17,516 nt of DNA, taken from an uncultured Ruminococcus sp. (GTDB lineage Bacteria; Bacillota; Clostridia; Oscillospirales; CAG-382). The position numbers were made by a program, and so were the translations under genes. The first letter of the stretch is position 1. Each line of letters begins with the position of its first letter. The stretch spans positions 1 to 17,516 of the forward strand of contig CACZRJ010000034.1 in the NCBI GenBank assembly GCA_902783535.1. Direction: 5' to 3'. The notes beneath the pieces were generated by a model. The model did not search any database, had not been told where the DNA came from, and saw only the letters and a program-made list of their open reading frames with translations. Positions 6,390 through 14,954 of this stretch are shown piece after piece.

Positions 6390-7259
6390 ATGATACATGG
6401 GCGGACGGCTGCATGGCTCATGAAAAAAATCCTGCCCTTCCTCATGATGACGCTGGGCACGTTTCTCGTCGCAGCGGAAGTCTACTTTTTTGAGATCCCG
6501 AACAAATTTGCCGCGGGAGGCGTGAGCGGCATCAGTATCATTCTCAGCCGGTTCATTCCTTTGTCCGCCGAAACGTGGATCGTCATCCTGAACGTCATCC
6601 TTCTCATCATCGGATTCATTTTTCTCGGGAAAGGATGCGGGTTCAAAACCGTTTACTGCACGCTGCTTTACGCGGGCCTTTTGAAATTGTTCGAATGGCT
6701 GATCCCGATCTCCCAGCCGCTGACGGACGAACCGGTCATCGAGCTTCTGTCCGTGATGGTCCTGCTTTCGATCGGCGGAGCGCTCGTATTCCGGGCGGAC
6801 GCGACGACAGGCGGAACGGACATCATCGCCATGATCCTGAAGAAATACACGCCTCTCCACGTCGGGAAAGCGCTTTTCCTCGTCGACTTCCTCGTCGTTC
6901 TGTCCGCTTTCTTCGTCTACGGTTTCAAAATCGGTCTGTTCTCCCTCTTCGGACTGCTTGCGCGGGCGCTGTTCACCGACACGCTGATCGAAAATATGGA
7001 CAGCTGCAAGTGGTTCACGATCATCACGTCGAAGCCTGACGAGATCTGCGACTTCATACTCAAGAACCTGGACCGCGGCGCCACGATCGTCAAGGGAACC
7101 GGCGCGTTCACCGGAGAAGGAAAGACGATCCTGAACACGGTCGTGCAGAGGTCCGAGTCCTACAAGCTGCAGAAAGCGATCAAGGAGATCGACAAGAGCG
7201 CGTTCATCATCATCACGACCAGCAGCGAGATCATCGGAAGCGGCTTCCGCGACATGTAG
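6390..7259 (+). CDS. YitT family membrane protein (DUF161 plus DUF2179)
   Basis: The product has an N-terminal membrane region (about residues 11-200) with several hydrophobic helices (LPFLMMTLGTFLVAAEVYFF, WIVILNVILLIIGFIFL, LLSVMVLLSIGGALVF, ALFLVDFLVVLSAFFVYGF). It also carries the YitT signature loops IPNKFAAGGVSGISIIL and RADATTGGTDIIAMIL. The C-terminal soluble DUF2179 domain (about 205-289) shows RGATIVKGTGAFTGEGKTIL, TVVQRSESYKLQKAIKEID and AFIIITTSSEIIGSGF. These proteins are widespread in Bacillota and their transported or sensed molecule is not settled. Two starts are possible. ATG 6390 has GGAG 15 bases upstream, which is long. ATG 6420 gives the usual family N-terminus (MKKILPFL) but has no clear ribosome site. 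It is transcribed alone, with a bidirectional terminator right after the stop. Confidence 0.88.
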   Translation: MIHGRTAAWLMKKILPFLMMTLGTFLVAAEVYFFEIPNKFAAGGVSGISIILSRFIPLSAETWIVILNVILLIIGFIFLGKGCGFKTVYCTLLYAGLLKLFEWLIPISQPLTDEPVIELLSVMVLLSIGGALVFRADATTGGTDIIAMILKKYTPLHVGKALFLVDFLVVLSAFFVYGFKIGLFSLFGLLARALFTDTLIENMDSCKWFTIITSKPDEICDFILKNLDRGATIVKGTGAFTGEGKTILNTVVQRSESYKLQKAIKEIDKSAFIIITTSSEIIGSGFRDM

Positions 7260-7266
7260 CCGCAGC

Positions 7267-7315
7267 AAAAAAGTTCCCCGGGACACGCACTTCCGCGTGC
7301 CCCGGGGCATTTTTT
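7267..7315. terminator. bidirectional intrinsic terminator
   Basis: A 13-position stem (7276-7288 with 7295-7307, one A-C mismatch) closes a six-base loop. T6 follows at 7310-7315, and A6 at 7267-7272 gives a T-run on the other strand. It lies between the convergent stops of the YitT gene (7259) and the secreted hydrolase gene (7332) and can serve both. Confidence 0.9.
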
Positions 7316-7331
7316 CGGTCGGGACTGAAGT

Positions 7332-9608
7332 TCAGATGTTCCGCAGTACCATCCGCTTCAGCCGCATATAGTCGTTCGCCCTGACGGATCCGTCGCCGTT
7401 GATGTCCATCCGGCCGATGATCTCCTTGTCCGGGCTGAACGCCTTCAGAATGTACCGCTTGATCATTCCGTAGTCGACCGCATTGACCTTCCCGTCGTGG
7501 TTGACGTCTCCGAGCGCGAACCCGGAGGAGGCGGTATAGGAATAGACCACGCTGCCGGCGTTCCCGGCCTTCAGCGTCTTTTCGTCGCCGGTCAGTTCGT
7601 ACCCTTCGATCTGCGCGGCGGGGATCTGAATGTTCGCTCCGGAGAATGCGGTGAATCCGTACTCCTTCAGGACCTTTCCGGAGGAGTCCTTGCACGCGAC
7701 GCCGATCGAGGCGGCGTCTTTCCCGTCATACTTCGCAAGCAGGTAGTTTCCGACGTATTCCGCCCACTTCTCGTGCCCGTAGGTGCTCTGATGGATGCCG
7801 TCGCCCGCGTTCAGGAATTTCTTCATGTCCTCGGATTTCGACTCGGTATAGATGTCGATGATGTCCGTCCCGTATTTCACCGCGACCTGCCGGACGGCTT
7901 CGCAGAAGTCCTTCATATATCCGAAGGAATAATCCAGCCCGTAGGCGCCCGGCGAGTAATAACCGGCTCCGTTGTACGCGTCGTGCGGACAGATCAGAAC
8001 GGCGTCTCCGCCCTGCTTCTGGATCTGGTCGACGAAATATTCCATGTTGGCGACATAGGTCTCGAGAGAAACGTTCGGACGTTTTCCGGAGATCACCTGC
8101 GCCTGGTCGTTCATTCCGAAGCAGATCAGGACGACGTCGGCGTTCTTGTCAAGAACGTCCTTCTTGAATCTCGCCTTCCCGTTGTTCGTCGTGTCGCCGC
8201 CGACGCCCGAGTTGACGACGTCCGTTCCGATGACGCCGGAAAGCATGTCGACCCAGCCGGTCCGGGCGGTCAGGGAGTCGCCGAACGCGACGACAGTTTT
8301 CGTTCTGAGCGAGCTGGTCAGAGCGGACTCGTAAACGCACGAGATCCTGCGCACTTCGGTGAGGGACGACTTGCCTGACGCGAGCGCCTGGACGAAGAGC
8401 GTGTATTTCTGTCCCGGAAGGAACTTGCCGCTGTCGAAGCTGTAGGACGTTCCGCTCACGCGCGTCGGATGAAGGATGGGTTCGCCGAACGTGTGGATGG
8501 AGGACGTGCTGACGGAGATCAGATATTCGGTCGCGCCGGGGACGGCGTTCCAGGAAATCGTGTTCTTTCCTTCCGTCAGCTGCAGGACGCCTTTGTCGCT
8601 GACGCCGTTGACGGCCGGAGAAGCGAGCGATCCGGTCTTCCGGCTCACCGGCGTGCCTGTTTCCGCTTTTTCGTTCAGATAGACCGTGTAATTGCTTCCG
8701 TTCGGATACAGCCATGCCTTGGTACCGGCCAGGCAGGCCGTCACCGCGGCGGCGGAATCGGAGGAGCAGTCGAGGATCACGAAGCCGCCTTCGGGGATGG
8801 GAGGCGTTTTTTCCATGCCGTTACCGACCGTTTTGTCGTTCGCGACGCAGACGAAGCAACCCTGATCGGCGTCCCAGCAGAACACGAGGCAGCTCCACCA
8901 GGCGTAGTTGAGCTTGACTTCCGTTCCGTTCGGCATTTTGTTGTTTCCGTCGAAGAAAATGCAGTCGCCGACGGCGTAATGATTGTTGTTGATCTGGTTC
9001 GGACGGATGATGTACTGCATCGGTTTCGCTTCCTCGCCGGGCTCATACGCGGTCTTGCCGCTTTCCGGCTCGCCCATCTTGATATACGACTCGGTCACGT
9101 AATCGACCAGATACCACTGCTTTCCGTTGTTTTTGATCTGTCCCTGCGCGAGATTGACGCCGTACAGATAGGCCTTTTCTCCGATGCTGACGGTGCGCGC
9201 GTAGTCGTAGGACTTGATCATGCGGTCGGACTGCTTGTAGTTGATCCCGCCGGAAGAAGTGTAGTCGTTCCCGACGCACAGTCCGTAGGCGAAACCGGTC
9301 CGCGGGATCTCCATCGAGGACTTGTCCTCACTGCCCCCGGTCTTGCTGTTCCGCTCGATCAGTTTGTAGCACTTGTCGCCGGCGTCCCAGTCGAACACGA
9401 GCACGACCCACCACTGGAAGCCGCCGAGGTCACCGATCCTTTCGTATTTCGCGCCGTCGATGATGATCCCGGCGCCCTCATAGATGTTTTTCTCGTTGAT
9501 GTGCGTGATCGCCAGACGCCCGTCTTCGGCGCCGAACGCGAGTGACAACGCGGACGCCGCAGATACGAGAAGCAGGAACGCGAGGCACGCCGCAACTGTT
9601 CTTTTCAT
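7332..9608 (-). CDS. secreted SGNH/GDSL hydrolase with C-terminal dockerin
   Basis: 758 residues from ATG 9608. A signal peptide (KR, then a hydrophobic core TVAACLAFLLLVSAASALSL, probable cut after AFGA) is followed by two related domains of unknown type (about 30-170 and 190-310). Each has a WW[VS]-x2-VF-x-WDA[GD] core, an IP-x2-GF strand and an [AL]YL/WLY segment. Next comes an Fn3-like segment (ISWNAVPGATEYLISV to about 425). The SGNH domain follows: AFGDSLT with nucleophile Ser445, the NSGVGGDT glycine block, FGMND, and DGIH with Asp603 and His606. A short beta-rich linker leads to a type I dockerin (about 697-756) with two calcium loops, DVNHDGKVNAVD and DINGDGSVRAND. It probably acts outside the cell, perhaps deacylating carbohydrate, anchored through a cohesin partner not in this window. 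The frame stays open to 9752, but that start lies on the promoter, so 9608 (or 9623) is preferred. The hydrolase substrate is not known. Confidence 0.88.
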   Translation of the reverse strand: MKRTVAACLAFLLLVSAASALSLAFGAEDGRLAITHINEKNIYEGAGIIIDGAKYERIGDLGGFQWWVVLVFDWDAGDKCYKLIERNSKTGGSEDKSSMEIPRTGFAYGLCVGNDYTSSGGINYKQSDRMIKSYDYARTVSIGEKAYLYGVNLAQGQIKNNGKQWYLVDYVTESYIKMGEPESGKTAYEPGEEAKPMQYIIRPNQINNNHYAVGDCIFFDGNNKMPNGTEVKLNYAWWSCLVFCWDADQGCFVCVANDKTVGNGMEKTPPIPEGGFVILDCSSDSAAAVTACLAGTKAWLYPNGSNYTVYLNEKAETGTPVSRKTGSLASPAVNGVSDKGVLQLTEGKNTISWNAVPGATEYLISVSTSSIHTFGEPILHPTRVSGTSYSFDSGKFLPGQKYTLFVQALASGKSSLTEVRRISCVYESALTSSLRTKTVVAFGDSLTARTGWVDMLSGVIGTDVVNSGVGGDTTNNGKARFKKDVLDKNADVVLICFGMNDQAQVISGKRPNVSLETYVANMEYFVDQIQKQGGDAVLICPHDAYNGAGYYSPGAYGLDYSFGYMKDFCEAVRQVAVKYGTDIIDIYTESKSEDMKKFLNAGDGIHQSTYGHEKWAEYVGNYLLAKYDGKDAASIGVACKDSSGKVLKEYGFTAFSGANIQIPAAQIEGYELTGDEKTLKAGNAGSVVYSYTASSGFALGDVNHDGKVNAVDYGMIKRYILKAFSPDKEIIGRMDINGDGSVRANDYMRLKRMVLRNI

Positions 9609-9736
9609 TTTTCCGATGCGCATCCGCCGCCGCGCGGCAGGACGCGCCGCCCCTTTCCCGGAGACAAGCTCCCGAATTGATTTCTTTTGGCTGACGGTCG
9701 TCCGGGCCGCTGCCCGCACGCCGCCGTCCGTATACA

Positions 9737-9765
9737 AATATATTCGTTTCACCGAAAAAAGTCAA
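9737..9765 (-). promoter_or_regulatory. promoter of the dockerin hydrolase gene
   Basis: On the minus strand, TTGACT (9765-9760, 5 of 6), a 17-base spacer and TATATT (9742-9737, 5 of 6). Transcription would start near 9730 and leave a leader of about 120 bases before ATG 9608. This placement argues against translation from 9752. Confidence 0.7.
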
Positions 9766-9800
9766 GTCTTCCCTGTCCGCGTTCCTTTCAACTTTTTTCA

Positions 9801-9829
9801 TTGATTTTTCACGCCGGGCAGAGTATAAT
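9801..9829 (+). promoter_or_regulatory. promoter of the pcrA-valS-Mrp operon
   Basis: TTGATT (9801-9806, 4 of 6), a 17-base spacer and a perfect TATAAT (9824-9829). The start would be near 9836, about 30 bases before ATG 9866. It is divergent from the promoter at 9737-9765, with 35 bases between the two -35 boxes. No room is left for a T-box or other long leader. Confidence 0.8.
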
Positions 9830-9865
9830 AAGGAACCGGCACAATCACGACCACCCGGAGGGGCT

Positions 9866-12226
9866 ATGAGACCGACCGATTTCATCAACAGAAAACAGGA
9901 ACTGTTCCGCCAGTATTTCCGCTTCCTGAATCCCGAACAGCAGGAGGCCGTCTTCCACGTCCGCGGGCCGCTGCTCGTCCTTGCAGGAGCGGGTTCCGGC
10001 AAAACGACCGTCCTCGTCAACCGGATCGCGAACATCATCCTGTTCGGCAACGCCTATCACTCCGACCGTCTGCCGGAAAACGCGGATTCCGTTTATGCGG
10101 AAATGCTGAACGCCGCTCCGTCGGACCGGGAAAGCCTGCGCGCAGTACTGAGCCGCACGGCGGACAGCCCGGCGCCGCCCTACCGCGTCCTGTGCATCAC
10201 GTTCACGAACAAGGCGGCGAACGAGTTCAAGGAACGCCTTTCCTCCCTTCTCGGAGACAGGGCCTCCGAAATCTGGGCCGGTACGTTCCATTCCATCTGC
10301 GCGCGCATCCTGCGCAGACACATTCACCTGCTCGGATACTCCAACTCGTTCACCATCTATGACGAGGACGACAAGAAAAAACTGCTGACGTCCTGCATGA
10401 AGACGGCGAACGTGGACGAAAAAACGCTGTCCGTCAAAAACGTCATCAAAATGATCTCCAAGCAGAAGGAGCGCGGAAACGGACCGGAAGAGATGGCGCA
10501 GGAAGCCGGAAGAAACTTCATCGTCGCCATGGCCGCGCGCGTCTATGACGTCTATCAGAAGGAACTCGAAAAGGCAAGCGCCGTCGACTTCGACGATCTC
10601 ATTCTGCTGGCCAACCGTCTGTTCCGCGAACATCCGGACGTCCTGTCTCTGTACCGCGACCAGTTCGAATACATCCTCGTCGACGAATTCCAGGATACGA
10701 ACCCGTCTCAGAACGACCTCGTCGTGATGCTTGCCGGGCGGAAGGAGAACGTCTGCGTCGTCGGCGACGACGATCAGTCCATTTACAGTTTCCGCGGCGC
10801 GACGGTCGAGAACATCCTCCGTTTCGACGAGACGTTCCCGGAAGCAAGGATCATACGGCTCGAGCAGAATTACCGCTCCACCGCGCATATCCTGAACGCG
10901 GCCAACGCCGTCATCAGCCACAACGCGGGACGGAAAGGCAAAAATCTGTGGACCGCCTCCGGAGACGGAGAACTCGTTCGGGTCGAGCGTCAGGTCTCCC
11001 AGCTCGAGGAGGCCGGATTCATCGCCGCAGAAATTCAGAAGCAAGTCCGCACCGGGAGCCGCGAATACCGCGATTTCGCAGTCCTGTACAGACTGACGGC
11101 CCTGTCGAACACGCTCGAGCAGGCGCTCGTCCGGAACCGCATCCCCTACAGGATCTGCGGCGGGCTCAGATTCAACGAGCGGCGGGAGATCAAGGACGTC
11201 ATATCCTACCTCTCCGTGATCCACAACCCGGACGACGCCATCCGCCTGACGCGGATCCTGAACGTCCCGCGCCGAGCCATCGGCGACGCGACCGTTTCCG
11301 CGATCGCTTCCCTCGCGAACGCGAACCGGTGCTCCGCCTTCGACATCATCGAGCACGCCGTAAGGTACCCGGAACTCTCCCGCTCCGCAGTCCGGCTGAT
11401 CGGGTTTGCGGACATGATCCGGTCGCTTCAGGATTTTGCGAAGTCCCACACCATTCAGGAACTGGTCGAAAAAACGATCGCTGATACCGGATACCTCGCA
11501 TATCTCCGCGAAGAGGCGAAAGCCGACGGCGACGAAGACTGCGAACGCGAGCAGAATGTACTCGAATTCCTGTCGACGGCGAAAATGTACGACGAGACCG
11601 CGGAAACGCCGACGCTCGCGGAATTCCTCGAGGAGGTTTCCCTGGTGTCCGATACCGACATCCTGTCCGAAGACAAGAACTGCGTCACGCTGATGACGGT
11701 CCACTCGGCCAAAGGGCTGGAATATCCCGTCGTATTCATCGCCGGTTTTGAAGAAAGTCTGTTTCCGTATTACGCTGCGGTCTCGGAAGGCAATATCGAG
11801 GAAGAGCGGAGGCTCGCCTATGTCGCGATCACCCGCGCGAAGGAGAAACTGTACATCACGCACTGCGCGTCCCGCATGCTTTACGGAAGGACGAACATGA
11901 ATCCGCCGTCGGAATTTCTCTCCGAGATCCCGCCGTCCGAGCGGACGATGCCTCCAAAAAAGACGTCACCGTTCCGTCAGGATGACCGAAGGGATGCCTT
12001 CGGCGCTCCGAAGCAAACCTTTTCCCCGTCCGCGTCCGCTCCGGCGCCGGCAAAGCGATTTTCCGCGGGCGACCGCATCGTCCATACGTTTTTCGGAGCC
12101 GGGACCGTCCTCTCCGCACAGGCCGTCGCGAGCGACACGCTTTACGAGATCGAATTCGACAGCGGCTCCGTCAAACGGATCATGGGAAGCTTTGCGAAAC
12201 TGAAACCCGAAAACAACGACACATAG
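9866..12226 (+). CDS. pcrA: UvrD/PcrA-type ATP-dependent DNA helicase
   Basis: 786 residues, a 3'-5' superfamily 1A helicase acting in DNA repair, plasmid replication and removal of recombinase or stalled polymerase. Motifs in order: Q-motif LNPEQQEAV, Walker A AGAGSGKT (40-47), Ia FTNKAANEF, GTFHS, Walker B DEFQDT (273-278), III GDDDQSIYSFRGA, IV LEQNYRS, V MTVHSAKGLEYPVVF, VI EERRLAYVAITRAKE. After a Pro- and Ser-rich linker the C-terminal ~55 residues (FSAGDRIVHTFFGAGTV, YEIEFDSGSVKRI) form the Tudor-like domain that binds RNA polymerase in PcrA. It has roughly 45 extra residues between Walker A and motif Ia (about 60-105). The start is fixed by GGAGGGG just upstream. First gene of the operon; the next gene begins 10 bases after the stop. 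Confidence 0.95.
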   Translation: MRPTDFINRKQELFRQYFRFLNPEQQEAVFHVRGPLLVLAGAGSGKTTVLVNRIANIILFGNAYHSDRLPENADSVYAEMLNAAPSDRESLRAVLSRTADSPAPPYRVLCITFTNKAANEFKERLSSLLGDRASEIWAGTFHSICARILRRHIHLLGYSNSFTIYDEDDKKKLLTSCMKTANVDEKTLSVKNVIKMISKQKERGNGPEEMAQEAGRNFIVAMAARVYDVYQKELEKASAVDFDDLILLANRLFREHPDVLSLYRDQFEYILVDEFQDTNPSQNDLVVMLAGRKENVCVVGDDDQSIYSFRGATVENILRFDETFPEARIIRLEQNYRSTAHILNAANAVISHNAGRKGKNLWTASGDGELVRVERQVSQLEEAGFIAAEIQKQVRTGSREYRDFAVLYRLTALSNTLEQALVRNRIPYRICGGLRFNERREIKDVISYLSVIHNPDDAIRLTRILNVPRRAIGDATVSAIASLANANRCSAFDIIEHAVRYPELSRSAVRLIGFADMIRSLQDFAKSHTIQELVEKTIADTGYLAYLREEAKADGDEDCEREQNVLEFLSTAKMYDETAETPTLAEFLEEVSLVSDTDILSEDKNCVTLMTVHSAKGLEYPVVFIAGFEESLFPYYAAVSEGNIEEERRLAYVAITRAKEKLYITHCASRMLYGRTNMNPPSEFLSEIPPSERTMPPKKTSPFRQDDRRDAFGAPKQTFSPSASAPAPAKRFSAGDRIVHTFFGAGTVLSAQAVASDTLYEIEFDSGSVKRIMGSFAKLKPENNDT

Positions 12227-12236
12227 AGGTACTGTT

Positions 12237-14954
12237 ATGAGAAAGGAACTCGAAAAGAAATACAACCCGTCCGATTTTGAAGACCGGCTGTACGAAGAAT
12301 GGAACGAAAAGGGATATTTCCTGCCGTCCCGTCCCGGCGCGAAGCCGTTCACTGTCGTCATGCCGCCTCCGAACATCACCGGACAGCTGCACATGGGACA
12401 TGCGCTCGACAATACGCTGCAGGACATCGTCGTACGCTACAGGCGGATGTGCGGATTCAACACGCTCTGGGTCCCCGGGACCGATCACGCCTCCATCGCG
12501 ACGGAAGCGAAGATCGTCGAAGCGATGCGCAAGGAGGGCGTCACGAAAGAGCAGATCGGCCGCGACGGATTTTTGGAGCGCGCCTGGGAATGGAACCGCG
12601 TTTACGGCGGACGCATCACGGAGCAGCTGAAAAAGATCGGCTCCTCCTGCGACTGGACGAGAAAACGCTTCACGATGGACGAGGGATGTTCCCGCGCCGT
12701 CAGAAAAGTTTTCGTCGACCTGTATTCCAAAGGTCTGATCTACCGCGGGAACCGCATGGTCAACTGGTGTCCCGTCTGCAGGACCTCCATCTCGGACGCG
12801 GAAGTGGAATATGAAGAGAAAGACGGCCATTTCTGGCATCTGCTGTATACGGTCCAGGAAACCGGTGAAAAGCTGGAACTCGCGACGACGCGTCCCGAAA
12901 CGATGCTCGGCGATACCGCCGTCGCCATTCATGAGGACGACCCCAGATACAAACACCTGCACGGATGCCACGTGATCCTGCCGCTGCTGAACAAGGTCAT
13001 CCCGATCGTATGCGACGAGCACGCGGACATGACGAAAGGCACCGGCGTCGTCAAGATCACGCCGGCGCACGACCCGAACGACTTTGAAGTCGGCCAGAGG
13101 CACAATCTGCCGATGGTCCGCTGCTTCACGTACGACGGCAGAATGACAGGCGCGGCCGACCGCGCGGCCGCCGAAGAAGCCGCTGCGCGCCGGACTTCGG
13201 ACGCAAGCGAGCCGGAAGTGCTCGACTGCGGCAAATACGCCGGACTGACGACCGCCGAAGCGAGAAAGGTCATTCTGAAAGATCTGGAAGAAGGCGGATA
13301 TCTGAAAAACGTCGAGCCGCTGAAGCACGACGTCGGCACCTGCTACCGCTGTCATTCCACCATCGAGCCGATGGTCTCCAGACAATGGTTCGTGCGGATG
13401 GAGCCGCTCGCCGGACCCGCCATCGACGCGGTCAAAAACGGCGACCTGCACTTCATTCCCGACAGATTCTCGAAGAACTACCTTCACTGGATGGAGAATA
13501 TCCGCGACTGGTGCATCTCCCGTCAGCTCTGGTGGGGTCACCGGATCCCCGCCTTCTACTGCGACGACTGCGGGGAAACGACGGTCACGGAGGAAGATTC
13601 CGCCGTCTGCCCGAAGTGCGGAAAGCCGATGCGGCAGGATCCGGACACGCTGGACACCTGGTTCAGTTCCGCGCTCTGGCCGTTCTCGACGCTCGGATGG
13701 CCGGACGAGACCGAAGACCTGAAGACCTTCTATCCGACCAGCGTCCTGATCACCGGATACGACATCATCACGTTCTGGGTCTCCAGGATGATCTTCTCCG
13801 GCTACGCGCACATGGGCGAAAAGCCTTTCGACGACGTTCTCGTCCACGGACTCGTCCGCGACGCGCTCGGCAGAAAGATGTCGAAGTCTCTCGGCAACGG
13901 GATCGACCCGCTCGAGGTCATTTCCCAATACGGATGCGACGCTTTGCGGTTCACGCTCGTCAACGGCAACAGCCCCGGAAACGACATGCGCGTTTCCGAC
14001 GAACGGTTCGAAGCCTCCAGAAACTTCGCGAACAAGATCTGGAACGCGGCGCGTTTCGTCCTGATGAATCTCGACACCGACTGCGATCCCGACGCGATCG
14101 ATCCTTCCGGATTCGCGGACGAGGACAAGTGGGTCCTCTCCATCTTCAACAGAGTGGTGAAGGAAGTCCGCGAAAACATGGACAAGTACGAGCTCGGCGT
14201 GGCCGTCGGGAAACTGTACGACTTCATCTGGGACGTTTTCTGCGACTGGTATATCGAACTGGTCAAGTCCAGGCTGTACGACAAGGGGACCGAATCCAAC
14301 CTGAAAGCACAGAAGGTTCTGACCTATGTCCTCTCGAACACCATGAAGCTGCTTCACCCGTTCATGCCCTTCATCACGGAGGAGATCTGGCGCTCTCTGC
14401 CGCACGCCGGCGACTCGATCATGATCTCCGACTATCCCGTCCCGAATGACGCATTCGACTTCCCGGCACAGGAAGCCGCGATGCGGAAGGTCATCGACGC
14501 CATCCGCGCCGTCCGGAACGTGCGCGCGGAGCGGAATATCCCACACTCCCGGAAAGCGCATCTCCGGATCGTGACGCACGAACCGGAATCGTTTGCCGGA
14601 AAAGAAGCCTTCTTCCTCCGGCTCGCCGACGCCGCCGGCGTTGAGATCGTCACCGGAGGCGAATGTCCTCCCGGCGCCATTCGCGCAATCACGGACGTCT
14701 GCGAGATCCAGATCCCGCTGGCCGACGTCGTCGACGTCGCGCAGGAGGCCGCGCGTCTGAACAAGGAACTCGCGGCAGCCTCGGGAGAAGCGGAACGCGC
14801 CTCCGCAAAGCTGTCCAACGCGTCCTTCGTGGAAAAAGCACCGGAAAAACTGGTTTCCGCCGAACGCGAGAAACTCGCCGCGGCGAAAGCGAAAATACAG
14901 AAAATCGAGGAGGCGCTCGCGCGCCTGTCCGAGATCCAGCAAGGAGAATCATAA
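12237..14954 (+). CDS. valS: valyl-tRNA synthetase
   Basis: 905 residues, full length for the class I enzyme that charges tRNA-Val in the cytoplasm. The start region NPSDFEDRLYEEWNEKGYF, the ATP site PPPNITGQLHMGHAL (HIGH form HMGH at 52-55), the editing domain with TTRPETMLGD and GTGVVKITPAHDPND, ISRQLWWGHRIPAFYC with zinc-type CPKCG, and KMSKS (547-551) are all present. The C-terminal ~65 residues form the ValS coiled-coil arm rich in A, E and K. It starts 10 bases after pcrA with no separate promoter, terminator or T-box leader visible, so its expression depends on the pcrA promoter. Its TAA shares one base with the ATG of the next gene (TAATG), implying translational coupling. Confidence 0.98.
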   Translation: MRKELEKKYNPSDFEDRLYEEWNEKGYFLPSRPGAKPFTVVMPPPNITGQLHMGHALDNTLQDIVVRYRRMCGFNTLWVPGTDHASIATEAKIVEAMRKEGVTKEQIGRDGFLERAWEWNRVYGGRITEQLKKIGSSCDWTRKRFTMDEGCSRAVRKVFVDLYSKGLIYRGNRMVNWCPVCRTSISDAEVEYEEKDGHFWHLLYTVQETGEKLELATTRPETMLGDTAVAIHEDDPRYKHLHGCHVILPLLNKVIPIVCDEHADMTKGTGVVKITPAHDPNDFEVGQRHNLPMVRCFTYDGRMTGAADRAAAEEAAARRTSDASEPEVLDCGKYAGLTTAEARKVILKDLEEGGYLKNVEPLKHDVGTCYRCHSTIEPMVSRQWFVRMEPLAGPAIDAVKNGDLHFIPDRFSKNYLHWMENIRDWCISRQLWWGHRIPAFYCDDCGETTVTEEDSAVCPKCGKPMRQDPDTLDTWFSSALWPFSTLGWPDETEDLKTFYPTSVLITGYDIITFWVSRMIFSGYAHMGEKPFDDVLVHGLVRDALGRKMSKSLGNGIDPLEVISQYGCDALRFTLVNGNSPGNDMRVSDERFEASRNFANKIWNAARFVLMNLDTDCDPDAIDPSGFADEDKWVLSIFNRVVKEVRENMDKYELGVAVGKLYDFIWDVFCDWYIELVKSRLYDKGTESNLKAQKVLTYVLSNTMKLLHPFMPFITEEIWRSLPHAGDSIMISDYPVPNDAFDFPAQEAAMRKVIDAIRAVRNVRAERNIPHSRKAHLRIVTHEPESFAGKEAFFLRLADAAGVEIVTGGECPPGAIRAITDVCEIQIPLADVVDVAQEAARLNKELAAASGEAERASAKLSNASFVEKAPEKLVSAEREKLAAAKAKIQKIEEALARLSEIQQGES

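Noticed and set aside
8469..9545. Plus-strand open frame opposite the dockerin hydrolase
   Set aside because: Antisense shadow; signal peptide, catalytic blocks and dockerin are all on the minus strand, and a minus-strand promoter precedes them.
9609..9752. Upstream extension of the dockerin hydrolase to ATG 9752
   Set aside because: It covers the -10 box at 9737-9742 and would put basic non-signal sequence before a clear signal peptide at 9608.
9845..11863. Long minus-strand open frame (about 670 codons) opposite pcrA
   Set aside because: Shadow of the helicase gene, rich in D, V, R and F as expected of antisense in this codon bias; all helicase motifs are on the plus strand.
12180..14942. 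Long minus-strand open frame (about 920 codons) opposite valS
   Set aside because: It mirrors valS codon for codon and arises from the strong third-position GC bias; no ribosome site, and the composition is not protein-like. valS is unmistakable.
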